DNA from: Streptomyces noursei
GTDB taxonomy: Bacteria; Actinomycetota; Actinomycetes; Streptomycetales; Streptomycetaceae
Direction of reading: 5' to 3'
Length of the DNA stretch: 64,000 nt
Assembly (NCBI RefSeq): GCF_001646665.1
Contig: NZ_LWBU01000395.1
Coordinates: 81,458-145,457, forward strand
The position numbers and the translations under genes were made by a program. The notes under the pieces are model-generated. The model saw only the letters and a program-made list of their open reading frames with translations, was not told the DNA's origin and searched no databases. Of the stretch, positions 41,999-52,907 are shown piece after piece; within the stretch, counting starts at the first letter, position 1, and each line of letters starts with the position of its first letter.

Positions 41999-42005
41999 GT
42001 GAGGC

Positions 42006-44003
42006 ATGGCAGACCCCTCCAGCTACCGCCCCAAGCCGGGACAGATCCCCGACTCGCCGGGGGTCTACAAATTCCGTGACGCGCACCGCCGGGTGATCTA
42101 CGTCGGGAAGGCGAAGTCCCTGCGCCAGCGGCTCGCCAACTACTTCCAGGACCTGGCGGGCCTCCACCCGCGCACGCGCACCATGGTGACGACGGCCGCC
42201 TCCGTCGAGTGGACCGTCGTCTCCACCGAGGTCGAGGCGCTCCAGCTGGAGTACTCCTGGATCAAGGAGTTCGACCCGCGGTTCAACGTCAAGTACCGCG
42301 ACGACAAGAGCTACCCGTATCTGGCCGTCACCCTCAACGAGGACTTCCCGCGCGTCCAGGTCATGCGCGGCCAGAAGAAGAAGGGCGTCCGGTACTTCGG
42401 CCCGTACAGCCACGCCTGGGCCATCCGCGACACGGTCGACCTGCTGCTGCGCGTCTTCCCCGTGCGGACGTGCTCGGCCGGCGTGTTCAAGAACGCCGAG
42501 CGCACCGGCCGACCCTGCCTCCTCGGCTACATCGGCAAGTGCTCGGCCCCGTGCGTCGGCCGGGTCGACCCGCAGGAACACCGGGAGCTGGCCGAGGAGT
42601 TCTGCGACTTCATGGCCGGCCGCACGGGCACCTACATCCGCCGCCTGGAGAAGGACATGGTGCTGGCGGCCGAGGACATGGAGTACGAGAAGGCCGCCCG
42701 GCTCCGCGACGACATAGAGGCCCTGAAGCGGGCCATGGAGAAGAGCGCCGTCGTCCTCGCCGACGCCACCGACGCCGACCTGATCGCCGTCGCCGAGGAC
42801 GAGCTGGAGGCGGCCGTGCAGATCTTCCACGTCCGCGGCGGCCGGGTGCGCGGCCAGCGGGGCTGGGTCACCGACAAGGTGGAGGCCGTCGACACCGCCG
42901 GCCTCGTCGAGCACGCGCTTCAGCAGCTGTACGGCGAGGAGAGCGGCGACGCCGTCCCCAAGGAGGTGCTGGTCCCCGCCCTCCCCGAGGACCTGGAAGC
43001 CGTCACCCAGTGGCTGTCCGGCCGCCGGGGCTCCCAGGTGTCCCTGCGCATCCCGCAGCGCGGCGACAAGAAGGCGCTGATGGAGACGGTCGGCCGCAAC
43101 GCCCAGCAGGCCCTCGTCCTGCACAAGACGAAGCGCGCCAGCGACCTCACCACCCGCTCGCGCGCCCTGGAGGAGATCGCGGAGGCCCTGGACCTGGAGA
43201 CGGCCCCGCTGCGCATCGAGTGCTTCGACATCTCCCACCTCCAGGGCGAGGACGTCGTCGCGTCCATGGTCGTCTTCGAGGACGGCCTGCCCCGCAAGAG
43301 CGAGTACCGCCGCTTCCAGATCAAGGGCTTCGAGGGCCAGGACGACGTCCGCTCGATGCACGAGGTGATCACCCGTCGCTTCCGCCGGTACCTCGCCGAG
43401 AAGGAGAGGACCGGCGAGTGGGCCCTGGAGGAGGCCGACGGAGAGGTCCCCGCGCAGACCCCGGAGGACGACGGCCGGCCCAAGAAGTTCGCCTACCCGC
43501 CGCAGCTGGTGGTGGTGGACGGCGGACAGCCGCAGGTCGCCGCCGCTCAGCGGGCCCTCGACGAGCTCGGCATCGACGACGTGGCCGTCTGCGGGCTCGC
43601 CAAGCGCCTGGAGGAGGTCTGGCTGCCCGGCGACGACGACCCGGTGGTCCTGCCCCGCTCCAGCGAGGGGCTGTACCTCCTGCAGCGGGTCCGTGACACG
43701 GCGCACGACTTCGCCATCCGCTACCAGCGCACCAAGCGCCACAAGCGGATACGGACCAGCCCGCTGGACGCCGTCCCCGGTCTCGGCGACGCCCGCAAGC
43801 AGGCGCTGATCAAGTACTTCGGCTCGGTGAAGCGCCTGAGGCAGGCGACAATCGAGCAGATCTGCGAGGTGCCGGGGTTCGGCCGGAAGACCGCCGAAGC
43901 CGTGGCCGTGGCCCTCGCCCAGGCGGCTCCGGCCGCTCCCGCCGTGAACACGGCGACAGGAGAGATCATGGATGAGGACGACGGGGGAACGGGACATGTC
44001 TGA
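42006..44003 (+). CDS. uvrC: Excinuclease ABC subunit C
   Basis: 665 residues. N-terminal GIY-YIG nuclease (PGVYKFRDAHRRVIYVGKAKSLRQRLANYF), a cysteine cluster (CSAGVFKNAERTGRPCLLGYIGKCSAPCVG), a UVR domain (EYEKAARLRDDIEALKRAMEK), the C-terminal RNase H-like nuclease (IECFDISHLQGEDVVASMVVFEDG), and helix-hairpin-helix repeats (LDAVPGLGDARKQALIKYFGS, EQICEVPGFGRKTAEAV). It makes both cuts around UvrB-bound damage. The stop overlaps rapZ by 8 bp, starting the conserved uvrC-rapZ-yvcK-whiA set. Confidence 0.98.
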   Translation: MADPSSYRPKPGQIPDSPGVYKFRDAHRRVIYVGKAKSLRQRLANYFQDLAGLHPRTRTMVTTAASVEWTVVSTEVEALQLEYSWIKEFDPRFNVKYRDDKSYPYLAVTLNEDFPRVQVMRGQKKKGVRYFGPYSHAWAIRDTVDLLLRVFPVRTCSAGVFKNAERTGRPCLLGYIGKCSAPCVGRVDPQEHRELAEEFCDFMAGRTGTYIRRLEKDMVLAAEDMEYEKAARLRDDIEALKRAMEKSAVVLADATDADLIAVAEDELEAAVQIFHVRGGRVRGQRGWVTDKVEAVDTAGLVEHALQQLYGEESGDAVPKEVLVPALPEDLEAVTQWLSGRRGSQVSLRIPQRGDKKALMETVGRNAQQALVLHKTKRASDLTTRSRALEEIAEALDLETAPLRIECFDISHLQGEDVVASMVVFEDGLPRKSEYRRFQIKGFEGQDDVRSMHEVITRRFRRYLAEKERTGEWALEEADGEVPAQTPEDDGRPKKFAYPPQLVVVDGGQPQVAAAQRALDELGIDDVAVCGLAKRLEEVWLPGDDDPVVLPRSSEGLYLLQRVRDTAHDFAIRYQRTKRHKRIRTSPLDAVPGLGDARKQALIKYFGSVKRLRQATIEQICEVPGFGRKTAEAVAVALAQAAPAAPAVNTATGEIMDEDDGGTGHV

Positions 44004-44988
44004 GCACCACCCGACGGCCGTGCCGGATCCGGCGGCGACGGCGGGACCACGGCCGACAGCGCGAGAAGACGGAGCAGCACACGTGAGTACGGGCACGACG
44101 ATCGAGGCCGGAGAGGCCGCCGAGGCGGCCATCCCCGAGCTGGTGATCATCTCCGGCATGTCCGGCGCCGGTCGCAGCACCGCCGCCAAGTGCCTGGAGG
44201 ACCTCGGCTGGTTCGTCGTCGACAACCTGCCGCCCGAGCTGATCCCCACCATGGTGGAGCTCGGCGCCCGCTCCCAGGGCAATGTGGCGCGCATCGCCGT
44301 CGTCGTCGACGTGCGCGGCCGCCAGTTCTTCGAGAGCCTGCGCGAGTCGCTCGCGCTCCTCGACGCCAAGCAGGTCACCCGCCGGATCGTCTTCCTGGAG
44401 TCGTCTGACGAGGCCCTGGTCCGCCGCTTCGAGTCGGTGCGCCGCCCGCACCCCCTCCAGGGCGACGGCCGGATCGTCGACGGCATCGCCGCCGAGCGCG
44501 ACCTGCTGCGCGAGCTGCGCGGCGACGCCGACCTGGTGATCGACACCTCCAGCCTCAACGTCCACGAGCTGCGCGCCAAGATGGACGCCCAGTTCGCGTC
44601 CGACGAGGAGCCGGAGCTGCGCGCCACGGTCATGTCGTTCGGCTACAAGTACGGCCTGCCGGTCGACGCCGACCTGGTCGTGGACTGCCGCTTCCTGCCC
44701 AACCCGCACTGGGTGCCGGAGCTGCGCCCGTACACCGGGCTCAACGAGGAGGTGTCGGGCTACGTCTTCAACCAGCCCGGCGCCAAGGAGTTCCTCGACC
44801 GGTACACCGAGCTGCTGCAGCTGGTCTCCACCGGTTACCGCCGCGAGGGCAAGCGGTACGTGACGATCGCCGTGGGCTGCACGGGCGGCAAGCACCGTTC
44901 CGTCGCCATGTCCGAGAAGCTCGCCGCCCGGCTCGCCTCGGAAGGGGTCGAGACCGTCGTCGTCCACCGGGACATGGGGCGCGAGTGA
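43996..44988 (+). CDS. rapZ: RapZ/YvcJ family nucleotide-binding protein
   Basis: 330 residues from ATG 43996 (MSEHHPTAV). A poorly conserved 45-residue N-terminus precedes ELVIISGMSGAGRSTAAKCLEDLGWFVVDNLPPELIP (P-loop near 53-61). SFGYKYGLPVDADLVVDCRFLPNPHWVPELRPYTGLNEEV and the C-terminal VGCTGGKHRSVAMSEKLA complete the family pattern. In E. coli RapZ adapts small RNAs for decay; in Gram-positives (YvcJ) the role is less clear. An in-frame ATG at 43972 is possible, but 43996 has the better G-rich leader. Confidence 0.94.
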   Translation: MSEHHPTAVPDPAATAGPRPTAREDGAAHVSTGTTIEAGEAAEAAIPELVIISGMSGAGRSTAAKCLEDLGWFVVDNLPPELIPTMVELGARSQGNVARIAVVVDVRGRQFFESLRESLALLDAKQVTRRIVFLESSDEALVRRFESVRRPHPLQGDGRIVDGIAAERDLLRELRGDADLVIDTSSLNVHELRAKMDAQFASDEEPELRATVMSFGYKYGLPVDADLVVDCRFLPNPHWVPELRPYTGLNEEVSGYVFNQPGAKEFLDRYTELLQLVSTGYRREGKRYVTIAVGCTGGKHRSVAMSEKLAARLASEGVETVVVHRDMGRE

Positions 44989-46004
44989 GGCAGCACCGCC
45001 GGCGTACGACGCTGTCCGTCCGTACGCTCCGCAGGCGCGGTACCCAGCCCAAGGTCGTGGCCCTCGGCGGCGGCATGGGCCTGTCCGCGTCTCTCGCCGC
45101 GCTGCGCCGCATCACCGGTGACCTGACCGCCGTGGTCACGGTCGCCGACGACGGCGGGTCCAGCGGCCGGCTCCGGGAGGAGCTCGGCGTGCTGCCGCCC
45201 GGGGACCTGCGCAAGGCCCTGGCGGCGCTGTGCGGCGACGACGACTGGGGCCAGACCTGGTCCCGCGTCATCCAGCACCGGTTCCAGTCCAAGGGCGACC
45301 TCCACGAGCACGCGGTCGGCAACCTGCTGATCGTCGCCCTGTGGGAGCAGCTCGGCGACCACGTCCAGGCGCTCGACCTCGTCGGCCGGCTGCTCGGCGC
45401 GCACGGGCGGGTGCTGCCCATGTCGGCCGTGCCGCTGGAGCTCCAGGCGCTGGTGAAGGGCCATGACCCCGACCGCCCGGACGACGTGGACACCGTCCGG
45501 GGCCAGGCGACCGTGGCGCTCACCCCGGGTGAGGTGCAGTCCGTCCACCTGGTGCCGAACGACCCGCCCGCCGTGCCGGAGGCGGTCGCGGCCGTGCTCG
45601 ACGCGGACTGGGTGGTGCTGGGTCCCGGTTCGTGGTTCTCCTCGGTGATCCCCCACCTGCTGGTGCCCGAGCTGCTGGAGGCGCTCGTCGAGACCAAGGC
45701 ACGCCGGGTCCTGTCGCTGAACCTCGCACCGCAGCCCGGAGAAACCGAGGGCTTCTCCCCGCAGCGTCATTTGGAGGTTTTGGGACGACACGCCCCTAAA
45801 CTCGCCCTGGACGTGGTGCTGGCCGACGAGGCCGCCGTGCCCGACCGCGAGTCCCTCGCAGATGCCGCCAAGCGGCTCGGTGCCGCGGTCGAGCTGGCCC
45901 CGGTGGCGAGGAAGGACGGCTCGCCGAAGCACGACCCGGAGCTGTTGGCCGCCGCGTACGACCGTATTTTTCGGATGCATGGAAGGATCGGCCCATGGCG
46001 ATGA
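44985..46004 (+). CDS. yvcK: YvcK/CofD-family gluconeogenesis factor
   Basis: 339 residues from GTG overlapping the rapZ stop (GTGA). KVVALGGGMGLSASLAALRRIT and TVADDGGSSGRLREELGVLPPGDLRKALAAL are YvcK hallmarks; VLGPGSWFSSVIPHLLVPELLEAL follows. The protein binds nucleotide sugars and affects cell-wall precursor supply and growth on gluconeogenic sources in Bacillus and mycobacteria. It overlaps whiA by 10 bp. Confidence 0.94.
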   Translation: MRQHRRRTTLSVRTLRRRGTQPKVVALGGGMGLSASLAALRRITGDLTAVVTVADDGGSSGRLREELGVLPPGDLRKALAALCGDDDWGQTWSRVIQHRFQSKGDLHEHAVGNLLIVALWEQLGDHVQALDLVGRLLGAHGRVLPMSAVPLELQALVKGHDPDRPDDVDTVRGQATVALTPGEVQSVHLVPNDPPAVPEAVAAVLDADWVVLGPGSWFSSVIPHLLVPELLEALVETKARRVLSLNLAPQPGETEGFSPQRHLEVLGRHAPKLALDVVLADEAAVPDRESLADAAKRLGAAVELAPVARKDGSPKHDPELLAAAYDRIFRMHGRIGPWR

Positions 46005-46984
46005 CGGCAGCGGTGAAGGACGAGATCTCCCGGCTTCCCGTCACCCGGACCTGCTGCAGAAAGGCGGAGGTCTCGTCGATCCTGAGGTTCGCCGGCGGGC
46101 TGCACCTGGTCAGCGGGCGGATCGTGATCGAGGCGGAGCTGGACACCGCGATGGCGGCCCGCCGCCTGAAGCGGGACATCGCGGAGATCTTCGGGCACGG
46201 TTCCGAGCTGATCGTGATGGCGCCGGGCGGACTGCGGCGCGGTTCGCGCTTCGTCGTGCGGGTGGTGGCGGGAGGCGACCAGCTGGCGCGCCAGACCGGA
46301 CTGGTGGACGGCCGGGGCCGCCCCATCAGGGGCCTGCCGCCGCAGGTCGTGTCGGGTGCCACCTGTGACGCGGAGGCCGCGTGGCGCGGTGCGTTCCTGG
46401 CGCACGGCTCGCTGACCGAGCCGGGCCGCTCGTCGTCCCTGGAGGTGACCTGCCCGGGCCCGGAGGCCGCGCTCGCGCTGGTCGGCGCGGCGCGCCGGCT
46501 CTCCATCGCGGCCAAGGCCCGCGAGGTGCGGGGCGTGGACCGCGTGGTGGTACGGGACGGTGACGCGATCGGCGCGCTGCTGACCCGCCTCGGGGCGCAC
46601 GAGTCGGTGCTGGCGTGGGAGGAGCGGCGGATGCGCCGCGAGGTCCGTGCCACCGCCAACCGGCTGGCCAACTTCGACGACGCCAATCTGCGCCGTTCGG
46701 CGCGCGCCGCGGTCGCGGCCGGGGCCCGGGTGCAGCGTGCCCTGGAGATCCTCGGCGAGGAGGTGCCCGAGCACCTCGCGGCGGCCGGCCGGCTGCGCAT
46801 GGAGCACAAGCAGGCCTCCCTGGAGGAGCTGGGCGCCCTGGCCGACCCGCCGCTGACCAAGGACGCGGTCGCCGGCCGGATCCGCCGCCTGCTGGCCATG
46901 GCCGACAAGCGGGCGCAGGACCTGGGCATCCCCGGCACGGAGTCGAACCTCACCGAGGAGATGGCCGACGGCCTCGTCGGCTGA
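45995..46984 (+). CDS. whiA: Sporulation transcription regulator WhiA
   Basis: 329 residues after GGAAGGA. The N-terminal part has a LAGLIDADG-like fold (TRTCCRKAEVSSILRFAGGLHLVSGRIVIEAELDTAMAARRLKRDI, RGAFLAHGSLTEPGRSSSLEV) and the C-terminal part is helix-turn-helix (RLRMEHKQASLEELGALADPPLTKDAVAGRIRRLLAMADKRAQ). With WhiB it directs septation of aerial hyphae in Streptomyces. It is the end of the uvrC operon; an internal promoter is possible but not seen. Confidence 0.97.
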   Translation: MAMTAAVKDEISRLPVTRTCCRKAEVSSILRFAGGLHLVSGRIVIEAELDTAMAARRLKRDIAEIFGHGSELIVMAPGGLRRGSRFVVRVVAGGDQLARQTGLVDGRGRPIRGLPPQVVSGATCDAEAAWRGAFLAHGSLTEPGRSSSLEVTCPGPEAALALVGAARRLSIAAKAREVRGVDRVVVRDGDAIGALLTRLGAHESVLAWEERRMRREVRATANRLANFDDANLRRSARAAVAAGARVQRALEILGEEVPEHLAAAGRLRMEHKQASLEELGALADPPLTKDAVAGRIRRLLAMADKRAQDLGIPGTESNLTEEMADGLVG

Positions 46985-47365
46985 TCCCGGGGGAGTCTTC
47001 CGGCCCGGCCCGGCAGGACGGTGGGACGGTGAGGCGCGCGGGCACGGTCCCGGACCCGTCGAGAAGGCCCGAGCCGGTGGCCGATGGCCCCGGCCCCGGC
47101 GGTGGAGACGGCCGGTGCTCCGGTGGCTGACGGCGTCCGTCCCCCGCGGGCGCCGGGTGCCTTCGCCGACGTCCGCCGGCCGGCCCGCGGACCTCCGGCC
47201 CGCCTTCCGCGGGGCTTCCCGACCGTCCCGCCCGGCCCTCGTGCCGGCCGGGGGCCGGGGCGGCGGAGTCCGGCCGGTGCCCCCGAGGCGCTATTGACAT
47301 GATCATGAAGAGTCATGAGCCTGGCGCCTGTCCACTTTCGTGGCAGACAACAGCAAGGGGGGCAC
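46985..47365. other. Intergenic region and carboxypeptidase promoter
   Basis: 381 bp. The first 300 bp are GC-rich without features. TTGACA (47294-47299) is a perfect -35 hexamer, but no matching -10 is clear at 16-18 nt. Two TCATGA palindromes (47303-47308 and 47313-47318), spaced 10 bp start to start, overlap the would-be spacer and look like a regulator site. The carboxypeptidase ATG follows AAGGGGGG. Confidence 0.5.
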
Positions 47366-50329
47366 ATGGGACGCAGAGCGAGAGCGATCCTCGCCGCGGC
47401 TTCACTGCTGGTGACCGGGCTGGCGGCGGCACCCGTCGCCGGGGCGGAGCAACAGGACGGCGGGACCGGCGGAGGCGCCGACAGCCTCTCCGTATGGCAC
47501 GCCGAGGTGACCGAGGAGCAGGTTCCGCTCCTGCTCGACGCCGGCGCCGACGGTCACGAACTGACCGAACAGGTACCGGACGAGGGCACCGCCACCATCG
47601 AGCTGTACCTCACGAAACGGCAGGCCGAGGACCTGCGCGACCAGGGCGTCGAGCTCACCGGGCACGACCTCGCCAAGGCCGCCGAGAAGCGCGTCGCCGC
47701 CGCCGGTGACGGCGTCTTCCGGCCGTACGGCGGCAAGGGCGGCCTCAAGGAGGAGATCCTGGCGACCGCGCGGGCCCACCCGGCCCTCACCAAGGTCGTC
47801 AGCATCGGCCGGACCGTCCGGGGCCAGGACATCCTCGCCCTGAAACTCTCCAGGAACGCGAAGAAGTCCGGGGACGGGACCAAGCCCGCCACCCTGTACC
47901 TCTCCAACCAGCACGCCCGCGAGTGGATCACCCCCGAGATGAACCGGCGGCTCCTCCACCACTACCTCGCCGGCTACGGCAAGGACCCGCGGATCACGAG
48001 GATCGTCGACACCACCGAGCTGTGGTTCGTGCTCTCCGCCAACCCGGACGGCTACGACCACACGCACGCCGCCCCCGCCAACCGCCAGTGGCGCAAGAAC
48101 CTGCGCGACAACAACGGCGACGGCAGGATCGCGCCGGGCGACGGCGTCGACCTCAACCGCAACTTCTCCTACAAATGGGGCTACGACGACGAGGGATCGT
48201 CCCCCGACCCGGCCGACGAGACCTACCGGGGCACCGGCCCCATGTCCGAACCCGAGACCAGGGCCGTCGACGCCTTCCAGAAGCGGATCGGTTTCCAGTA
48301 CGGCATCAACTACCACTCCGCCGCCCAGCTGATCCTCTACGGCGTCGGCTGGCAGGTCGCCACCGACACCCCCGACGACGTGCCCCTCAAGGCCCTGGCC
48401 GGGACCCCGGACAAGCCCGCGATCCCGGGCTACCGCCCCCAGGTCTCCTCCGAGCTGTACACCACCAACGGCGAGGCCGACGGCCACGCGGCCAACGTCA
48501 ACGGGATGCAGATGTTCACCCCGGAGATGTCGACCTGCGCCACCGCCTCCCGCGTCGACCCGAACGACGCGTGGGAACCGGCCGACTGCGCGTCCGTCTT
48601 CACCTTCCCCGACGACGAGAAGCTCATCCAGCAGGAGTTCGCCAAGAACGTCCCGTTCGCGCTCGCCGTCGCCGAGTCCGCCGCCCGCCCCGACGACCCG
48701 GTCTCCCCGGCCGGCGCCGGCGCCCCGGCCTTCGTCCCCGACACCTTCACCACCTCCTACGCGTACGAAGGCGCCGACCAGGAGGTCGCCGTGACCGCCC
48801 GCAAGTCCCTGCGGGACAAGGAGCTCAAGTACCGCGTCAACGGCGGCCGTACGCACGACCAGCGGCTCCGCGCCTGGAAGGGCGGCGAGACGTACGGCGG
48901 CGAGGACAACCTCTACTACGACGAGTACCGGGCCGAGGTGCAGGACGGCGAACCCGGCGACACCGTCGAGGTCTGGTTCACCGGCCGGACCCGCGACGGC
49001 GCACGCGTGTCCTCGACCCCCTTCACGTACACGATCGCCGCACGTCCGCGGGGCGACACCCTCGTCCTCGCCGAGGAGGGCGGCACCACCCCGGCGCGGC
49101 ACGCCGCCGCCTACACCGCCGCGGTGCGGGACAACGGCCGCAGGGCCGCCGTCTGGGACGTCGCCACCCAGGGCACCCCGCACCCGCTCGGCGTGCTCGG
49201 CCACTTCACCACCGTCGTCCGGTACACCGGCGCCGGCCGGCCCTCCGGTGACACCACCCTCGCCGTACGGGAGTACCTCAACGAGGGCGGCAAACTCGTC
49301 GAGGCCGGTGAGCACGCGGGCGGGTACGTCGACATCGGCCGCGCCGACTCGGACGACTTCGCCCAGTACTACCTCGGCGCCTACCGCCGCTCCGGCATGG
49401 CGGCCCCCGGAGCCTTCCGCGGCACCGGCCGCTTCGCCGGTACGGAGGCGCCGCTCGCCGACGCGCCCGGCAACCCGCTCGACAGCGCAGGCGCCTACAC
49501 CGTCACCTCCGAGACCCTCGACCCGAAGCGGTTCCCGCAGTTCCGCAGCGCCGCCGCGGGCGACTACCCCGGGGTGCGCACCCCCTTCGAGCCCTACGAG
49601 GGCGACACCTTCGCGGCCGCCCGGCACGCCGACAACGCCTGGATGCGGCTCACCCGGACCGTCGACCTGACCGGCACCGGCGCCGCGGCGAAACCCACGC
49701 TGCGCTTCCGGCTCAGCCACGACACCGAACCCGGCTACGACAACGTGATCGTCGAGGCCCGCACCGTGGGCCGGGACGACTGGACGACCCTGCCCGACGC
49801 CCACGGCCGCTCCTCCACCGCGGTGCCGGCCGACTGCGCCGAGGGCTACTACCTGGCAGGGCACCCCTTCCTCGCGCACTACCTCACGCTCGGCGAGGAC
49901 GGCTGCACCGCCACCGGCACCACCGGCGCCTGGCACGCCTTCACCGGCACCTCCGGCGGCTGGCAGCCGGTCTCCGTCGACCTGAGCGCCTACGCGGGCA
50001 AGCGGGTCGAGCTGTCCGTCTCCTACGTCTCCGACCCGGGGACCGGGGCGACGGGTGTCTTCGTCGACGACACCGCGCTCGTCGCCGGCGGCACCACCCG
50101 GGACGGCGAGGGCTTCGAGACCTCCCTCGGCGCCTGGAGCGTGCCAGGCCCGCCGGCCGGCAGCCCGGGCAACACCGCCGACTGGTCCCGCTCGCCGGCG
50201 CTGTTCCACTCCCGGGCGGCCGTCACCACCCGTGACACCGTCCTGCTCGGCTTCGGACTGGAGCACGTGCGCGGCTCCACCGAGCGCGCCCGACTGCTCG
50301 GCACCGCACTGCGCAACCTCCGGCACTGA
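47366..50329 (+). CDS. Secreted M14 zinc carboxypeptidase with C-terminal beta domains
   Basis: 987 residues. A Sec signal (ILAAASLLVTGLAAAPVAGAE) leads to a propeptide-like region, then the M14 domain: zinc ligands in NQHAREWITPE (HxxE, about 181-184) and the His of INYHSAAQL near 315; the substrate residues ANPDGYDHTH and DLNRNF; and the catalytic Glu in MFTPEMSTC near 384. After about 450 come beta-rich modules, including a PGVRTPFEPYEGDTF region and an immune inhibitor A-like LRFRLSHDTEPGYDNVIVEA segment. It would release C-terminal amino acids from peptides outside the cell. Confidence 0.92.
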   Translation: MGRRARAILAAASLLVTGLAAAPVAGAEQQDGGTGGGADSLSVWHAEVTEEQVPLLLDAGADGHELTEQVPDEGTATIELYLTKRQAEDLRDQGVELTGHDLAKAAEKRVAAAGDGVFRPYGGKGGLKEEILATARAHPALTKVVSIGRTVRGQDILALKLSRNAKKSGDGTKPATLYLSNQHAREWITPEMNRRLLHHYLAGYGKDPRITRIVDTTELWFVLSANPDGYDHTHAAPANRQWRKNLRDNNGDGRIAPGDGVDLNRNFSYKWGYDDEGSSPDPADETYRGTGPMSEPETRAVDAFQKRIGFQYGINYHSAAQLILYGVGWQVATDTPDDVPLKALAGTPDKPAIPGYRPQVSSELYTTNGEADGHAANVNGMQMFTPEMSTCATASRVDPNDAWEPADCASVFTFPDDEKLIQQEFAKNVPFALAVAESAARPDDPVSPAGAGAPAFVPDTFTTSYAYEGADQEVAVTARKSLRDKELKYRVNGGRTHDQRLRAWKGGETYGGEDNLYYDEYRAEVQDGEPGDTVEVWFTGRTRDGARVSSTPFTYTIAARPRGDTLVLAEEGGTTPARHAAAYTAAVRDNGRRAAVWDVATQGTPHPLGVLGHFTTVVRYTGAGRPSGDTTLAVREYLNEGGKLVEAGEHAGGYVDIGRADSDDFAQYYLGAYRRSGMAAPGAFRGTGRFAGTEAPLADAPGNPLDSAGAYTVTSETLDPKRFPQFRSAAAGDYPGVRTPFEPYEGDTFAAARHADNAWMRLTRTVDLTGTGAAAKPTLRFRLSHDTEPGYDNVIVEARTVGRDDWTTLPDAHGRSSTAVPADCAEGYYLAGHPFLAHYLTLGEDGCTATGTTGAWHAFTGTSGGWQPVSVDLSAYAGKRVELSVSYVSDPGTGATGVFVDDTALVAGGTTRDGEGFETSLGAWSVPGPPAGSPGNTADWSRSPALFHSRAAVTTRDTVLLGFGLEHVRGSTERARLLGTALRNLRH

Positions 50330-50519
50330 CGAGCGCACACCCGCACCGACGAGCGCCCCGAGCTGACGTTCGGTAGCCGCTCGAACGCCCCGGCGGACCG
50401 TACTGTCCAGTAGGAAAAGGGTTCCGGTCCGCCGGGCGCGTACGGGTGCGCTCGATGTCACTCCGCCGCCTGGGGAGAGGTAGGGTCGTAAGCGGTCGGG
50501 GACATCCCTAATAGAAACT

Positions 50520-50541
50520 CGCCGGGCGTCGAAACCCGGCG
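50520..50541 (+). promoter_or_regulatory. Hairpin in the gap mRNA leader
   Basis: CGCCGGG pairs perfectly with CCCGGCG around CGTCGAAA, ending 22 nt before the start codon. It may affect mRNA stability or translation. Confidence 0.45.
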
Positions 50542-50563
50542 TACCTAACGAGGAGATCGGTTC

Positions 50564-51568
<1,005 letters not shown>

Positions 51569-51605
51569 GAAACCGGGGACCAGGGCAGGCACTTCGATGT
51601 GAGCG

Positions 51606-51645
51606 CAGGGCTCGGGCAGCGCAACGCCGCGCTGTACGAGCCCTG
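51606..51645 (+). terminator. Hairpin between gap and pgk
   Basis: CAGGGCTCG (51606-51614) pairs with CGAGCCCTG (51637-51645), with inner CAGCG/CGCTG. It may terminate or attenuate gap transcription before pgk. Confidence 0.7.
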
Positions 51646-51689
51646 ACGCTTGCGCCGATCTTCCAAGGAGTACGGAGCAACAGGGACAG

Positions 51690-52901
51690 ATGAAGACGAT
51701 CGACGAGCTTCTCCGCCAAGGTGTCGAGGGCAAGCGGGTATTCGTCCGCGCCGACCTCAACGTGCCGCAGGAAGGCACCACCATCACCGACGACGGCCGC
51801 ATCCGCGCCGTCCTCCCCACCGTCAAGGCGCTGACCGAAGCCGGTGCCAAGGTCGTCGTGGCCTCGCACCTCGGCCGCCCCAAGGGCGAGCCGGACCCCG
51901 CCTTCACGCTGCGCTTCGCCGCCTCCCGGCTCGGTGAGCTGCTCGGCCGCCCCGTCGCCTTCGCCGGCGACACCATCGGTTCCGAGGCCCACTCCGCCGT
52001 CGAGGGCCTCGGGAACGGCGAGGTCGCCGTCCTGGAGAACCTGCGCTTCAACGCCGGTGAGACGTCCAAGGACGACGCCGAGCGGGCCGAGTTCGCCGCC
52101 CGCCTCGCCGCCCTCGCGGACGTGTACGTCGGTGACGGCTTCGGCGCCGTGCACCGGGGCCACGCCTCGGTGTACGACCTGCCGCGCCTGCTGCCCGCCT
52201 ACGCCGGCTACCTGATCGCCACCGAGGTCGGCGTCCTCAAGAAGCTCACGGACGACGTCCGGCGCCCGTACGTCGTGGTGCTGGGCGGCGCGAAGGTCTC
52301 CGACAAGCTGGGCGTCATCGACCACCTGCTGGAGAAGGCCGACCGGATCCTCATCGGCGGCGGCATGGCGTACACCTTCCTCAAGGCCAAGGGCCACGAG
52401 GTCGGCATCTCGCTCCTCCAGGAGGACCAGGTCCCGGCATGCCTGGACTACCTGGCCCGTGCCGAGAAGAAGGGCGTGGAGTTCGTCCTCCCCGTCGACG
52501 TGCTGGTCTCCCCGGAGTTCCCGGACCTGAAGACCAAGGCCCCGGCCCACCCGACGCTGGTCGCCGCGGACGCCATCCCGGCCGACCAGGAGGGTCTGGA
52601 CATCGGTCCCGAGACCCGCAAGCTGTACGCATCGAAGCTCGCCGACGCGGCCACCGTCTTCTGGAACGGCCCCATGGGCGTCTTCGAGCACCCCGACTAC
52701 GCCGAGGGCACCAAGGCCGTCGCCCAGGCGCTCGTCGACTCCCCGGCCTTCACGGTCGTCGGCGGCGGAGACTCCGCCGCGGCCGTGCGGACCCTGGGCT
52801 TCGACGAGGACGCATTCGGCCACATCTCGACCGGCGGCGGCGCGAGCCTCGAGTACCTCGAAGGCAAGACGCTTCCCGGCCTCGCCGCACTGGAGGACTG
52901 A
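51690..52901 (+). CDS. pgk: Phosphoglycerate kinase
   Basis: 403 residues. KRVFVRADLNVPQ, SHLGRPKGEPDPAFTLR, ENLRFNAGETSKD, DGFGAVHRGHASVYDLP, VLGGAKVSDKLGVI, and the C-terminal nucleotide-site VVGGGDSAAAVRTLGFDEDAFGHISTGGGASLEYLEG are canonical. It makes ATP and 3-phosphoglycerate from 1,3-bisphosphoglycerate. Only 6 nt separate it from tpiA. Confidence 0.98.
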   Translation: MKTIDELLRQGVEGKRVFVRADLNVPQEGTTITDDGRIRAVLPTVKALTEAGAKVVVASHLGRPKGEPDPAFTLRFAASRLGELLGRPVAFAGDTIGSEAHSAVEGLGNGEVAVLENLRFNAGETSKDDAERAEFAARLAALADVYVGDGFGAVHRGHASVYDLPRLLPAYAGYLIATEVGVLKKLTDDVRRPYVVVLGGAKVSDKLGVIDHLLEKADRILIGGGMAYTFLKAKGHEVGISLLQEDQVPACLDYLARAEKKGVEFVLPVDVLVSPEFPDLKTKAPAHPTLVAADAIPADQEGLDIGPETRKLYASKLADAATVFWNGPMGVFEHPDYAEGTKAVAQALVDSPAFTVVGGGDSAAAVRTLGFDEDAFGHISTGGGASLEYLEGKTLPGLAALED

Positions 52902-52907
52902 CCCTCA

